Assembly: GCA_036648855.1 (NCBI GenBank)
Contig: JAVWCU010000002.1
Coordinates: 3,194-67,193 of the forward strand
Source of the DNA: Faecenecus sp036648855
GTDB taxonomy: Bacteria; Bacillota_I; Bacilli_A; RF39; UBA660
Direction of reading: 5' to 3'
DNA: 64,000 bases
The first letter of the stretch is position 1; each line of letters starts with the position of its first letter. Under the pieces are notes generated by a model. That model was not told where the DNA came from, ran no database searches, and saw nothing but the letters and a program-made list of their open reading frames with translations. Below are positions 24,698 to 34,537 of the stretch, in pieces. The translations under genes were made by a program, and so were the position numbers.

Positions 24698-26290
24698 GGC
24701 TGTTGGGAATACAGATGGTCCTAGTGGTAAGCCTATTAGGTACCAACCTAAAATAATTAAAATCCAGGTTAAACTTATAATAAGACAATAAGGTAATAAC
24801 CAGGAAATAGACTGACTAATAGTAATTGGCTTATCTTTTTTGCGATTATATATATTTAAATAGCCTATATAAATTACAAAGTAAGCTAATAAAGGGGTAA
24901 TTCCTTTAGTCATAGAGTCACTAGCCCTTAATATAAATTGAGCAAAAGCTGGAGTAATATTAGATTGCATTAAACTTGGTACAACTGTAGATGATAGAAT
25001 ACTCCATTTTAAGACTGGTGTTGTTACAAATAGGTTGGCTACCGCTATTACGGCTATGATCAATAGAATTAAGGGAACTCCGGTAAATTCTAAGCTTCCA
25101 ATAATATTAGCTCCCCAAGAAGTAATAACTGTACCAATATTAGTTTTCTTAAATACAGCAATAAATTGGGCAGCAAAGAAAATAAGAATAACCAAACTAC
25201 CTACTGATTTCATTTCAATACTGGTTTTTTCAAATAAGTCTCGATCACTTTTTATAGTTTTAGACCCTATTCCATAAGCTATACCTGTTATAATCAAGAA
25301 TATTGCTACCATATAGGTAAAACCATCTTGAAAATAGGAATTGATGCCAAATAGTTGGTTTAAGTATGTTGTCTCTGTCATATCTAGCAATAAACCAGAA
25401 AATGGTAAACCAGGAATTAAGGAGTAAATAAAAATAAACAGAATAATTATGCCTGCTATAAGGGCTCCTTTTAAGCCTTTTTTCTCTTTAGAATCTATTT
25501 CTAATTTACTTTGTTCTTCTTTTTCTACATCAATAATTTCTATTTCATCGGTAGATTCTATTCCTTCTTTTTCTTTATACCTTCCTAGTTTAGGAATAAC
25601 AATCTTTTCCATAATTATAGTTCCAACAAAAGATAATATTAAACTTGTAACTATTATAATAAATAAATTTGAGGTGAGACTAATATGACTAGTTTTATCA
25701 ATTAGAGCTGCCGCTGCTGTAGTTGCTGGAATCAAGTTTACTTCCATACTACCAACAAATATAGTAGCTCCATAGCCAAATGCTACACCTGAAAAAGCAG
25801 CAATTATTCCAGCAAAAGGATTCCTTCCATTAGCCGCAAATAACATTGCACCTAGGGGAATAAGGATAGCATAACCCACATCATTAATTATACTGGAAAT
25901 AGTGGCTAAAAATATAAGTAAAAAGGTAACCTGCTTTTTATCTAATTTGATCATATATCTTTTAAAGAATGTATCTAATAAGCCTGTTGCAGAGGCTACA
26001 CAAACTCCTAAAAGAGCAATTAGCAGTGTACTTAGAGGCGTAAAGCTTATAAAGTTTCTAGCCGCATTACTAATTATATATTTAAGCCCATTATAGTTAC
26101 AAAGGCTTTCTACCGTTACTAAAACACTTTCTAATTGATTAGTAGCTGCATTAACTTTGCTATAGGTGGCTTGCATTTCAAATGCCGATAAAATACCACT
26201 AAGCATAATAACAAAAAGGGTAGCCAAAATAATTGAAGTGATAGGGTGTAAATGAAATTTTTTTAATTTTAATTTTTTATGTTCTTTCAT
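24695..26290 (-). CDS. abgT: AbgT-family transporter (p-aminobenzoyl-glutamate type)
   Basis: A 531-residue protein with about 12 hydrophobic segments and AbgT-family features, including FTPLSTLLIALLGVCVASATGLLD, INDVGYAILIPLGA and LFVTTPVLKWSILSSTVVPSLMQ. Known members import p-aminobenzoyl-glutamate for folate synthesis or export sulfonamides. An acidic cytoplasmic insert lies at about residues 240-262. No folate or AbgA/B peptidase gene is adjacent, so the substrate is not clear. It separates ychF from DUF951, genes that lie close together in B. subtilis, so it may be a lineage-specific insertion. Confidence 0.87.
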   Translation of the reverse strand: MKEHKKLKLKKFHLHPITSIILATLFVIMLSGILSAFEMQATYSKVNAATNQLESVLVTVESLCNYNGLKYIISNAARNFISFTPLSTLLIALLGVCVASATGLLDTFFKRYMIKLDKKQVTFLLIFLATISSIINDVGYAILIPLGAMLFAANGRNPFAGIIAAFSGVAFGYGATIFVGSMEVNLIPATTAAAALIDKTSHISLTSNLFIIIVTSLILSFVGTIIMEKIVIPKLGRYKEKEGIESTDEIEIIDVEKEEQSKLEIDSKEKKGLKGALIAGIIILFIFIYSLIPGLPFSGLLLDMTETTYLNQLFGINSYFQDGFTYMVAIFLIITGIAYGIGSKTIKSDRDLFEKTSIEMKSVGSLVILIFFAAQFIAVFKKTNIGTVITSWGANIIGSLEFTGVPLILLIIAVIAVANLFVTTPVLKWSILSSTVVPSLMQSNITPAFAQFILRASDSMTKGITPLLAYFVIYIGYLNIYNRKKDKPITISQSISWLLPYCLIISLTWILIILGWYLIGLPLGPSVFPTA

Positions 26291-26304
26291 CTTAACTCTT
26301 CTTT

Positions 26305-26490
26305 CTAATCTAATACTTTTTTTATCTTTTTGTTAAATTCAATACGCGGTATTAATACAATATGGCCACATCCTGTACATTTAATCTTAATATCTGCTCC
26401 TAGTCTAATTATTTCCCATTCATTGCTACCACAAGGATGTCCTTTTTTCATGACTACTTTTGAATTAAGACTATATTTATTTTGTTCCAT
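26305..26490 (-). CDS. DUF951 small zinc-ribbon-like protein (YyzM-like)
   Basis: A 61-residue protein with KKGHPCGSNEWEIIRLGADIKIKCTGCGHIVLIPR, matching the DUF951 family, which is found next to ychF or parB in Firmicutes. The Cys residues (HPCG and CTGCGH) suggest metal binding. The function is unknown. It overlaps the mscS end by 14 bases and has no clear ribosome site, so it is probably translationally coupled. Confidence 0.85.
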   Translation of the reverse strand: MEQNKYSLNSKVVMKKGHPCGSNEWEIIRLGADIKIKCTGCGHIVLIPRIEFNKKIKKVLD

Positions 26491-27283
26491 TTGGTATACC
26501 CGGTAAATTTATCATAGCTATTTTCTCTTTAACAAATTTCTTTCTAATCAATTTTCTAACTTCGCGTTCTACTTGGAAGTTTTCTAGAGCCTTAGTTGGT
26601 ATGGTAATCCGGTACACTACAGATAGTTCTGTAAATGAGACAATTCCCACTAAAGAGGCACTTCCTGTTGTTTTAGGATAACTATCACCAAGTTCATCAA
26701 TAACTTGATTTAAGGCTTTTTCTATTTTAAGTGGGTTTTCTTCATATGATGTATATATATCAATTATAGCTAGAGAATTTTCCATGCTATAGTTAACAAT
26801 TTCTGAAATGTTTCTATTAGCTATAATTTTAGTAGCACCAGTATAATCTCTTATTTTAGTACTTTTAAGGCCAAGGAAAATAACTTCTCCACGGAATCCA
26901 TTTATTTCTATATTATCTCCAATAGCATATTGATTTTCCATTATGATAGAAATACCTGCAAAAAAGTCCTTCAATACATCCTGTAACGCAAGTCCTGTTA
27001 CAACACCTACGACTCCTAATCCAGCTATAATAGATGCGACATTTACTTTATAAACAGTTAAACACATTAATACTACTACTAAACCAATAGCATATTTTCC
27101 GATATTTTGAATCATAACTCTAAATGTTTCAGCTTTCTTATAATTAAAACTAGTGACATCTAATTTGTCTTGCTTAACGGCAAATACTTTTTTTAATATT
27201 CTGCTAAATGCACCATTTACGATTATTCCAATCGCTACATATAAAATTGGTAAATAGAACTTAGGACTAAGTAAAAAATCCAT
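26477..27283 (-). CDS. Small-conductance mechanosensitive channel (MscS family)
   Basis: A 268-residue protein with three N-terminal membrane helices. The third is the Gly/Ala-rich pore helix ASIIAGLGVVGVVTGLALQDVLKDFFAG at about residues 83-110, followed by the beta domain (YAIGDNIEINGFRGEVIFLGLKSTKI) and a C-terminal alpha-beta part. MscS channels release solutes on hypo-osmotic shock. It lies just downstream of parB with a 13-base gap and may share its message. An AGAGGAGGT site precedes the ATG. Confidence 0.93.
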   Translation of the reverse strand: MDFLLSPKFYLPILYVAIGIIVNGAFSRILKKVFAVKQDKLDVTSFNYKKAETFRVMIQNIGKYAIGLVVVLMCLTVYKVNVASIIAGLGVVGVVTGLALQDVLKDFFAGISIIMENQYAIGDNIEINGFRGEVIFLGLKSTKIRDYTGATKIIANRNISEIVNYSMENSLAIIDIYTSYEENPLKIEKALNQVIDELGDSYPKTTGSASLVGIVSFTELSVVYRITIPTKALENFQVEREVRKLIRKKFVKEKIAMINLPGIPNGTK

Positions 27284-27296
27284 CTTATTACCTCCT

Positions 27297-28178
27297 CTAG
27301 TTATTTATCTTCATTATTTCTAGTAACCGGTTTAAGTCATTATTATTAGCAAAATATATTTCTATTTTTTGATTGCTAATCTTAACTTTAGCCCCAAACT
27401 TATCACATAGTAATTCCTCAACATATTTATATTCTTCATTACTATTATGGCGTCTAACGTTTTGTTTTTTCTTCTTATACTCTTCATTTAAAGAGAGCTG
27501 TTCTAATTGTCTAACATTCAAGTTTTCAATTAAGACTTTGTTAGCAAGAGTTAAAATTTTCTCTTTATCTTCAATTTTACTCAATACACGGGCATGACTC
27601 ATAGATATCTTATTTTCTATAACCATAGTTTTTACTAATTCTGGAAGACTTAATAAACCAATCATATTAGTAATATGACTTCGACTTTTTCCAACTTTAA
27701 GCGCTAACTCATCTTGCGTTAAATTTAAAGAAATAAGTAGTTTTTTATAAGCTAGAGCCTCTTCTAATGGATTTAGATTTTCTCTTTGAAGATTTTCTAG
27801 CAGGGCTATTTCCATCATTTCTTCATCAGTAAAGTCTCTAACAATCGCAGGAACAGTAGTTTTACCCGCTATGGCAGAGGCTTTAACACGTCTTTCTCCT
27901 GCTACTATTTCATATCCTTTAATGCTTTTTTTAACAATAATTGGTTGAAAAACCCCATGTTCTTTTATAGAAGATGCTAATTCATTTAGAGCCACCATAT
28001 CGAAGTTTTTTCTAGGCTGATAAGGATTACTTCTTAATTCACTTAGTTTAATTTCAATTACTTGGTCTTTTGGAGTGCTATTTAAAATTTGTTCTTCTAT
28101 TTTATTATAATCCATAGGTTCATTATTAAATAGCTCTTCTAGGCCCCGACCTAGAGCTCTTCTTTTAGATGTTTCCAT
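27297..28178 (-). CDS. parB: Chromosome partitioning protein ParB (Spo0J)
   Basis: I use the ATG at 28176-28178, three codons inside the longest frame, because the GGAAGTGAT site is then properly spaced. The 293-residue protein has the ParA-contacting LGRGLEELF near its N-terminus, the CTPase motifs GERRVKAS and ENLQREN, a helix-turn-helix with GKSRSHITN and a C-terminal dimer domain. At the four positions known to separate ParB from Noc (Caulobacter 173, 179, 184, 201) it has R, M, S and S; the Arg fits parS binding. It overlaps soj by 14 bases. Its parS sites form the array at 45953-46621. Confidence 0.95.
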   Translation of the reverse strand: METSKRRALGRGLEELFNNEPMDYNKIEEQILNSTPKDQVIEIKLSELRSNPYQPRKNFDMVALNELASSIKEHGVFQPIIVKKSIKGYEIVAGERRVKASAIAGKTTVPAIVRDFTDEEMMEIALLENLQRENLNPLEEALAYKKLLISLNLTQDELALKVGKSRSHITNMIGLLSLPELVKTMVIENKISMSHARVLSKIEDKEKILTLANKVLIENLNVRQLEQLSLNEEYKKKKQNVRRHNSNEEYKYVEELLCDKFGAKVKISNQKIEIYFANNNDLNRLLEIMKINN

Positions 28179-28953
28179 TACGGTCAATCACTTCCTTTGC
28201 TAAATTTAAATAAGCTTCTGAGCCTCTGCTTTTAGGATCATAAGCTAAGATTGGCTTACCATGTGAAGGGGCTTCTGTTAAGCGAATTAACCGAGGGATG
28301 ATTGTATTATATACTCTTTCTTTAAAGTACTTTCTTATTTCTTCTACTACTTCTAGTCCTAAATTTGTTCTAGAATCAAGCATAGTTAAAAGAACCCCCT
28401 CGATATTTAAATTAGGATTCAAATTTTTCTGTGCTAACATAATAGTATTTAACAACTGTGTAATTCCCTCTAACGCAAAAAATTCACATTGCACTGGAAT
28501 AATTACTGAATTTGAAGCGGTTAAAGCGTTAGTTGTGATTAAGCCTAAAGAAGGTGGACAATCTATTATTAAATAATTAAACTCTGCTTCTACTAAAGCA
28601 AGGGCTTGTTTTAACTGTATGCCTTTAGAAAATCCTGGTTCCAATTGACTTCTTTCTAACAATTCCATATCTACTCCTGCCAAATTAATAGTGGCTGGAA
28701 GAAGAAATAAGTTTTTATATTTAGTCTTTTTTATAGCTTCTTGAATAGGACACTTCCCTGTTATTACATCATAGACACTCCTACTAATATCTCCTTTATT
28801 GACTCCTACACCTGTTGTTGCATTACCTTGTGGATCCAAATCAATAAGTAGGACCTTTTTTCCGAGTAGTGCTAAAGATGCAGAAAGGTTGATGCTGGTT
28901 GTTGTCTTACCTACTCCACCTTTTTGATTTACTAATGATATTATCTTTCCCAT
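28165..28953 (-). CDS. soj: ParA-type ATPase Soj
   Basis: A 262-residue ParA with the deviant Walker A KGGVGKTTTSINL at residues 10-22, Walker A' DLDPQGNAT and Walker B IDCPPSLG. Soj works with ParB in origin segregation and, in B. subtilis, controls DnaA activity. The soj-parB pair overlaps and follows the noc-like gene, the same order as in B. subtilis. AAAGGTGA precedes the ATG. Confidence 0.96.
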   Translation of the reverse strand: MGKIISLVNQKGGVGKTTTSINLSASLALLGKKVLLIDLDPQGNATTGVGVNKGDISRSVYDVITGKCPIQEAIKKTKYKNLFLLPATINLAGVDMELLERSQLEPGFSKGIQLKQALALVEAEFNYLIIDCPPSLGLITTNALTASNSVIIPVQCEFFALEGITQLLNTIMLAQKNLNPNLNIEGVLLTMLDSRTNLGLEVVEEIRKYFKERVYNTIIPRLIRLTEAPSHGKPILAYDPKSRGSEAYLNLAKEVIDRNGNI

Positions 28954-29021
28954 CTACATTCACCTTTTCTTTTCCTAATTTCTATTGTACCAAAATTTAA
29001 GTTATTATGAAATGTTTTTGT

Positions 29022-29052
29022 TAAAAAAAGTAGATAACTCTGCTCTACTTTA
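29022..29052 (-). terminator. Terminator after the noc-like gene
   Basis: Minus-strand stem AAAGTAG/CTACTTT with an 11-base loop, followed by T7. Confidence 0.7.
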
Positions 29053-29056
29053 ATTA

Positions 29057-30415
29057 TTAGTTTTTATCTATTTTAATATTAATTTGATATGAATTTTCCA
29101 AGTCCATTTCATCTAAATTGATTACAAAACCTTTTGATTCTAGGCTGTTTATCATATCTCTAATAGTATTAATTGCTATTTTTAAATTAGCCGGTTCAGC
29201 TTTTTCATCTACTGTAATAAGTGTTTCAGGAATAATCTCATTACTACTTGAATCCACGCCTGGCTGATTTTTTCTAAACTCGTTCAAAAGGGATTCTGTA
29301 TTAGCAAAAGGCTGATATGGTTGAGGTTGAATAGGAGCAGCAATTTCCTCATCTAATAGTTCAATATCATCATTTATTTGAATAGGTTTTCTATTTTGAT
29401 AAGGATCTGCTTCTGGTGATTCTGATATTTGTCCAAGAGGAGCAATTAGAGACTCCAAAGGAACTTTTTCTGCCGGTTCTAGGTCTAGAATATCGGGTTG
29501 CTTTGAAACCTCTGGGGTTACAGATTCTGTTTCTTCTACAAAAGATGGAATAAATTTATAATTTTTTACTTCTTCTTTTTCCGGTAAAGCTTGTGGCTCT
29601 ACTTTTAATAGACTATCTAAATCTGCGGTTGGCATTTCTGAAGTTGCAGTTTGAATATCGGAAGTTTGAGATTTTAAAGTTTCTATGTTTATAGGTGTTG
29701 ATGCTGATAAATCTACAATTGGAGCTAGTTTTATCTCCTCGTATTCTGTTACAGGAAAATTATCTATAAAATTACTTGATTCTTCTTTTGCTTTTTCCGG
29801 AATTACAGGTTCCTCCAAACTAGGCTTTATTTCTGCTTCTAGTTCTCTTACTGTCATTCGGTTAGTTATGATTTTCTGTAGCATAGCAACTTGCTGTTCT
29901 TTATCCTTAATGTTTAGTAAACTTCTAGCATGCCTTTCTGAAATCTGATCCTTTAATAATGCTTCTTGAACTTCATCGGTTAAAGTTAAAAGGCGCAATT
30001 TATTAGCTACAGCTGCCTGGGATTTACCCATAGTAGCCCCTAGCTCTTCTTGGGTTAGAGAATCTAGGTCTAGTATTTTTTGATAGGTTCTAGCCTCTTC
30101 AATCGCTGATAAGTCACGTCTTTGAAGATTTTCTAATAAAGCTACTTTAGAACTTTCCTTATCATCAAGATTGCGAATAATAGCTGGTATTTTAGTCAAT
30201 CCTCCCATTACAGAGGCTTTGTAACGACGTTCACCTGCTATGATTTCATATTTATCACCAATTTTTCTTACAATAATCGGCTGAATAACACCATGTTCTA
30301 CAATAGATGCAGATAATTCTTTTAAGCCTTTTTCATCGAAAATTTCCCGTGGTTGAAAGCGGTTAGGTATAATATCATCAACATATAAATCGACAATTTC
30401 TCTATCACTATTCAT
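29057..30415 (-). CDS. noc: Noc-like ParB paralogue with long acidic C-terminal extension
   Basis: I start at the ATG at 30413-30415; the GTG at 30427 is inside the AGGT ribosome site. The 452-residue protein has a ParB/Noc core at about 1-200 (GERRYKAS, ENLQRRD, helix-turn-helix GKSQAAVANKLRLL). At the specificity positions it has Q, K, T and R; B. subtilis Noc has Q, K, K and R. It therefore likely binds the ATTTCCCGGGAAAT sites in this window. It begins almost directly with the ParB domain, so the amphipathic membrane-binding helix of Noc and the LGRGL ParA motif are both missing. Residues about 200-400 form an acidic, Pro-rich linker, and a folded-looking C-terminal part follows. B. subtilis Noc is about 283 residues. 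Confidence 0.85.
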   Translation of the reverse strand: MNSDREIVDLYVDDIIPNRFQPREIFDEKGLKELSASIVEHGVIQPIIVRKIGDKYEIIAGERRYKASVMGGLTKIPAIIRNLDDKESSKVALLENLQRRDLSAIEEARTYQKILDLDSLTQEELGATMGKSQAAVANKLRLLTLTDEVQEALLKDQISERHARSLLNIKDKEQQVAMLQKIITNRMTVRELEAEIKPSLEEPVIPEKAKEESSNFIDNFPVTEYEEIKLAPIVDLSASTPINIETLKSQTSDIQTATSEMPTADLDSLLKVEPQALPEKEEVKNYKFIPSFVEETESVTPEVSKQPDILDLEPAEKVPLESLIAPLGQISESPEADPYQNRKPIQINDDIELLDEEIAAPIQPQPYQPFANTESLLNEFRKNQPGVDSSSNEIIPETLITVDEKAEPANLKIAINTIRDMINSLESKGFVINLDEMDLENSYQINIKIDKN

Positions 30416-30489
30416 TTTGTACCTCACTTTTTATTCTTTTATTCTTCTTACATTCCCTATGATAACATTATAGATTACTTTTAGACTTT

Positions 30490-31212
30490 TTACAATGCTA
30501 TTTTTTTTATTTTATCTATACTACGGGGATATTGTTTTAAGCCAATTTTAACCTTTTTTATTTTTACTAAATTTCTAATACTATTTTCAAATGGTAAATT
30601 AAAAGATATTAACTCTTCTATTTCTCCTGATAATTTACTAATAGTTTTGCTAGCCTCTACTTCTTCTAATTCAGAACTTATGTTGGCTTTCATCGGAATA
30701 AAATAGCCCCCTACTTTTACAATAGGTAAACATATTTCAGAAATTATTCTTAATGAAGCCATGGCTCTTACCGTTACTATATCAAATTTTTCACGATTAT
30801 TTTTAGCAAAGTCTTCCCCTCTATTATGTTCTGCTACGATACCAGAAAGTTCTAAACTATCAATTACTACATTTAAGTAGTTAATCCTTTTTTGTAAGGA
30901 ATCTACTAAAGTAATTTGAAGATTTGGAAAAACTATTTTTAAAACTAAACCTGGAAATCCTGCTCCTGTTCCTATATCACATAATTTAATAGTCTGGTTT
31001 TTATAACGATTAAAATCAAAAGCCTTAATCAAAGTTAAACTGTCATAAAAATGCTTAAGATATACTTCTTCTTTAAGCACAATCGTTGTTAAATTAATGT
31101 GAGAATTCCATTCTATAAGCAAATCATATAACTGATCTAACTGAGCTAATTGCAAGTCTGTTAAGTTAATTGATAATTTTGTTAATTCTTCTATAAACTG
31201 TTCTTTAGTCAT
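30490..31212 (-). CDS. rsmG: 16S rRNA (guanine527-N7)-methyltransferase RsmG
   Basis: A 240-residue SAM-dependent enzyme modifying G527 of 16S rRNA; its loss gives low-level streptomycin resistance. It shows INLTTI at about 39-44, the SAM motif LCDIGTGAGFPGLVLKI near 83-99 and VTVRAMASL. The start overlaps the mnmG end by 8 bases, as expected for the gidA-gidB pair. Confidence 0.96.
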   Translation of the reverse strand: MTKEQFIEELTKLSINLTDLQLAQLDQLYDLLIEWNSHINLTTIVLKEEVYLKHFYDSLTLIKAFDFNRYKNQTIKLCDIGTGAGFPGLVLKIVFPNLQITLVDSLQKRINYLNVVIDSLELSGIVAEHNRGEDFAKNNREKFDIVTVRAMASLRIISEICLPIVKVGGYFIPMKANISSELEEVEASKTISKLSGEIEELISFNLPFENSIRNLVKIKKVKIGLKQYPRSIDKIKKIAL

Positions 31213-33073
31213 GTTTTACACCCTCTTGCTTATGAATAAATACATTTAGTATAGAGATGTCTGCTGGATTAACTCCACTTATTCTTGCTGCTTGGCCTAT
31301 TGATGTCGGCCTGACTTCCATTAGTTTTTGCTTGGCTTCTTGGGCTAAATTATGAAACTTACTATAATCTAAATCTGCAGGAATTTTTATATCTTCTAAT
31401 GACAACATCTTTTCTGCTTCTTTTAAAGCTTTAGAAATATAACCTTCATACTTTATCATTATCTCAACTTGCTCTAGGACTTCCTTCGAATAATTTAGTT
31501 TTATAAAATATGCAATGTTTTTAATGGTAATTTCTGGGCGTTTTAATAGATTATACAAAGTTATTCCATCTGATAGGGGTGTTGATCCAATACTAATTAA
31601 ATAATTATTAGTTTCTTTTTTTGTAGTAGCTTTACTAGCTTTTAACATTTCAATAACTTGCTTTATTTCACTTTCTTTTTGTAATAAAGCATCATATTTT
31701 AACTGACTAACTAGTCCTACTTGATAGCCGTATTTTCTTAATCTTAAATCTGCATTATCATGTCTTAAAAGAAGACGATATTCGGCACGAGATGTTAACA
31801 TTCTGTATGGCTCCTTAGTCCCTTTAGTAACTAAATCATCAATTAGCACCCCAATATATGATTCATTTCTTTTTAAAATTAACGGCTCTTTATTATTTAG
31901 TTTTAAGGAAGCATTAATTCCTGCGATTAAACCTTGTCCAGCGGCTTCTTCATAGCCACTTGTTCCATTTATTTGGCCTGCTGTAAACAGATTCTCTACT
32001 ATTTTAGTCTCTAAAGACCTTTTCAATTGCTTAGGATCAATTGCGTCATATTCAATGGCATAGGCATATTTTTTAATGATTGCTGACTCTAAACCGACTA
32101 AACTATGAACCATTTGATCTTGAACATAATGGGGCATACTAGTGGAGAAACCTTGAAGATATATATCATCATAATATAGACTTTCTGGTTCTAAGAAAAG
32201 TTGATGACGTTCCTTATCAGCAAATCTAACAACTTTATCCTCTATTGAAGGACAATACCTAGGTCCGATTCCTTCAACATAGCCTCCATACATGCTTGAT
32301 TCTTTTAAATGAGCTCTTATTATTTCATGAGTTTTTAAGTTTGAATAAATTAGATGACAGGGTATCTGATTTTCAGCTTTATAACCAGGTGGATTATCAA
32401 ATGAAAAAGAATAGCAATCTTCATCCCCAGGTTGTACCTCTGTTTTTGTAAAATCTATACTATCTTTTTGAATACGAGGAGGAGTTCCGGTTTTTAATCT
32501 TTGAATAGTGAAACCAAGTTTCCTTAAATTATCACTCAAAAATTTAGAATCTCTTTCACCATGAGGCCCACTAGGAGTTTTTGTATCGCCTACTAAAACC
32601 ATTCCCTTTAGATATGTTCCCGTCGTTAAAATAACTATTTCCGAAAAAATCTTTTCCCCTTTTTCAGTAATAATTCCTTTGATTTTGTTATTTTCAACTA
32701 TTAAATCTTCAACTAGTGTTTCTAAAATTGATAAGTTAGTAGTTGATGTTAAGGTTTTTAGCATAACTTGTGGATAAGTTACTTTATCTCCTTGTGCCCT
32801 TAAGGCTTGCACAGCAGGGCCTTTTTTAGTATTTAACATTTTCATTTGTAATGATGAATGGTCAATATTATTACCCATTTCACCACCTAAAGCATCTATT
32901 TCTCTAACGATAGTTCCTTTGGCTGGACCTCCAATAGATGGGTTACATGGCATATCTGCTATGTTTTTTATATTGCCAGTCACTAAAAGTGTCTTATGTC
33001 CTAATCTAGAAGCTGCTAAAGCCGCTTCACATCCAGCATGTCCTCCACCTACAACTATAATTTCATAATTCAT
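31205..33073 (-). CDS. mnmG: tRNA uridine-5-carboxymethylaminomethyl synthase subunit MnmG (GidA)
   Basis: A roughly 622-residue FAD enzyme working with MnmE on U34 of certain tRNAs. I use the ATG at 33071-33073, giving the standard start MNYEIIVVGGGHAGCEAALAA with the FAD Rossmann motif. Other landmarks are DMPCNPSIGGPAKG, the PSGPHGERDSKFLS region, GTSGYEEAAGQGLIAG and the C-terminal QAARISGVNPADISIL. It lies between mnmE and rsmG, the classic order near the origin. Confidence 0.97.
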   Translation of the reverse strand: MNYEIIVVGGGHAGCEAALAASRLGHKTLLVTGNIKNIADMPCNPSIGGPAKGTIVREIDALGGEMGNNIDHSSLQMKMLNTKKGPAVQALRAQGDKVTYPQVMLKTLTSTTNLSILETLVEDLIVENNKIKGIITEKGEKIFSEIVILTTGTYLKGMVLVGDTKTPSGPHGERDSKFLSDNLRKLGFTIQRLKTGTPPRIQKDSIDFTKTEVQPGDEDCYSFSFDNPPGYKAENQIPCHLIYSNLKTHEIIRAHLKESSMYGGYVEGIGPRYCPSIEDKVVRFADKERHQLFLEPESLYYDDIYLQGFSTSMPHYVQDQMVHSLVGLESAIIKKYAYAIEYDAIDPKQLKRSLETKIVENLFTAGQINGTSGYEEAAGQGLIAGINASLKLNNKEPLILKRNESYIGVLIDDLVTKGTKEPYRMLTSRAEYRLLLRHDNADLRLRKYGYQVGLVSQLKYDALLQKESEIKQVIEMLKASKATTKKETNNYLISIGSTPLSDGITLYNLLKRPEITIKNIAYFIKLNYSKEVLEQVEIMIKYEGYISKALKEAEKMLSLEDIKIPADLDYSKFHNLAQEAKQKLMEVRPTSIGQAARISGVNPADISILNVFIHKQEGVKHD

Positions 33074-33081
33074 AATATAAC

Positions 33082-34437
33082 CTACTTCCCTATGCAAAAC
33101 TGACTAAATAATTGATCTAATAACTCTTCAGTATATGTATCTCCAATTATTTCACCTAATTTATCCCAAGACCTTTTTAAGTCTATTTCAACTATATCTA
33201 TAGGCATAGAATTTTGAATGCCCTGTTCTGCTTCTAATATAATGTTGTATGCTTCCTTAGCTAAGGCTATTTGACGGATATTAGATAAATAATTATAATC
33301 TTTTGTTTCTATTTCATTTAAGTTAAAAAGCTCTTTGATTTTATTAGTTAACTCTTCTATTCCAGATTCTAAACAGGTATTAGTAAAAACAACTTGTCTT
33401 CCTTCCAATTCATGGTAATTTAGTTTGGTATTTAAATCGTTTTTATTTACTACTACTATACTGTTGGTAGCCTGAGTCTTTAACAGAATATCTTTATCGA
33501 GAGAAGTCAACTGCTCATTATTATTTACTACTACAATAACTAAATCAGCTTCTTTTATTAGTGAAAGACTTCTTTCTACTCCTATTTTTTCAACAATATC
33601 ATTAGTGTTTCTAATTCCTGCTGTGTCTATTATATTAAGCAAAATGCCATCTAAATTAATAGTTCCTTCTACAGTATCTCTGGTAGTTCCCTCTATTTCA
33701 GTAACAATTGCTTTTTCCTCTTTTAATAAGCAATTTAAAAGGCTACTTTTCCCAACATTTGGCCTCCCTACTATCACTGTTTTTATCCCATTTTTAATTA
33801 TTTGACCAGTTTCACTTTCATTAATTATTTTTTCTAAATCACTTTTTAATATGGCTAGTTGAGGTTTTATTTTCATATTAGTCATAATTTCTATGTCTTC
33901 ATATTCTGGATAATCGATGTTTACTTCAATAGTAGCAATAATTTCTAACATTTTTTGCCGTAACTTTTTTATAATCAAACTAATATGCCCATCTAAGCCT
34001 TTTATTGCTAGTTTTCTGGCTTGTTCGGTTTTCACTTGGAGCAAATCCATTATTGATTCGGCATTAACTAAGTCAATTCTTCCATTTAAAAAAGCCCTTT
34101 TGGTAAATTCTCCTGGTTCTGCTAGTCTAGCCCCTGACGTTAATAAAAGTTCTAGGATTTTATTGGTGGTAGTGATTCCTCCATGGCAATTTATTTCTAC
34201 AATATCCTCCATTGTAAAGGTTTTAGGTGCTTTCATTACTGATACTAGTACTTCATCTATTATTTCATCTCTGCTTTTAATATAGCCATAATGAATAGTA
34301 TGTGTTAAAACTTTACTTAAATCTTTTCCAGACCATATTTTATTTACAATTGAAATAGAGCTATCTCCACTAATTCTAATTATTGATATTGCTCCCACTC
34401 CCATTGTAGTTGAGATTGCCGCGATTGTATCATTCAT
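33082..34437 (-). CDS. mnmE: tRNA modification GTPase MnmE (TrmE)
   Basis: A 451-residue protein with an N-terminal formyl-tetrahydrofolate-binding domain, helical domain and inserted G domain: GRPNVGKSSLLN, the DTAG block and NKND. It ends with the obligatory FCIGK, whose Cys is needed for tRNA modification. AAAGGAGTGAT precedes the ATG. A Noc-type palindrome lies in the gap between this gene and jag. Confidence 0.97.
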   Translation of the reverse strand: MNDTIAAISTTMGVGAISIIRISGDSSISIVNKIWSGKDLSKVLTHTIHYGYIKSRDEIIDEVLVSVMKAPKTFTMEDIVEINCHGGITTTNKILELLLTSGARLAEPGEFTKRAFLNGRIDLVNAESIMDLLQVKTEQARKLAIKGLDGHISLIIKKLRQKMLEIIATIEVNIDYPEYEDIEIMTNMKIKPQLAILKSDLEKIINESETGQIIKNGIKTVIVGRPNVGKSSLLNCLLKEEKAIVTEIEGTTRDTVEGTINLDGILLNIIDTAGIRNTNDIVEKIGVERSLSLIKEADLVIVVVNNNEQLTSLDKDILLKTQATNSIVVVNKNDLNTKLNYHELEGRQVVFTNTCLESGIEELTNKIKELFNLNEIETKDYNYLSNIRQIALAKEAYNIILEAEQGIQNSMPIDIVEIDLKRSWDKLGEIIGDTYTEELLDQLFSQFCIGK

Positions 34438-34537
34438 AAAATCACTCCTTTTAAATCATAGTTGGGTACCACAATTGATAATGATTATAACATATTTTTT
34501 ATTTTTTTGCTTTTTTTACTGAGAAAAATGCTATAAA

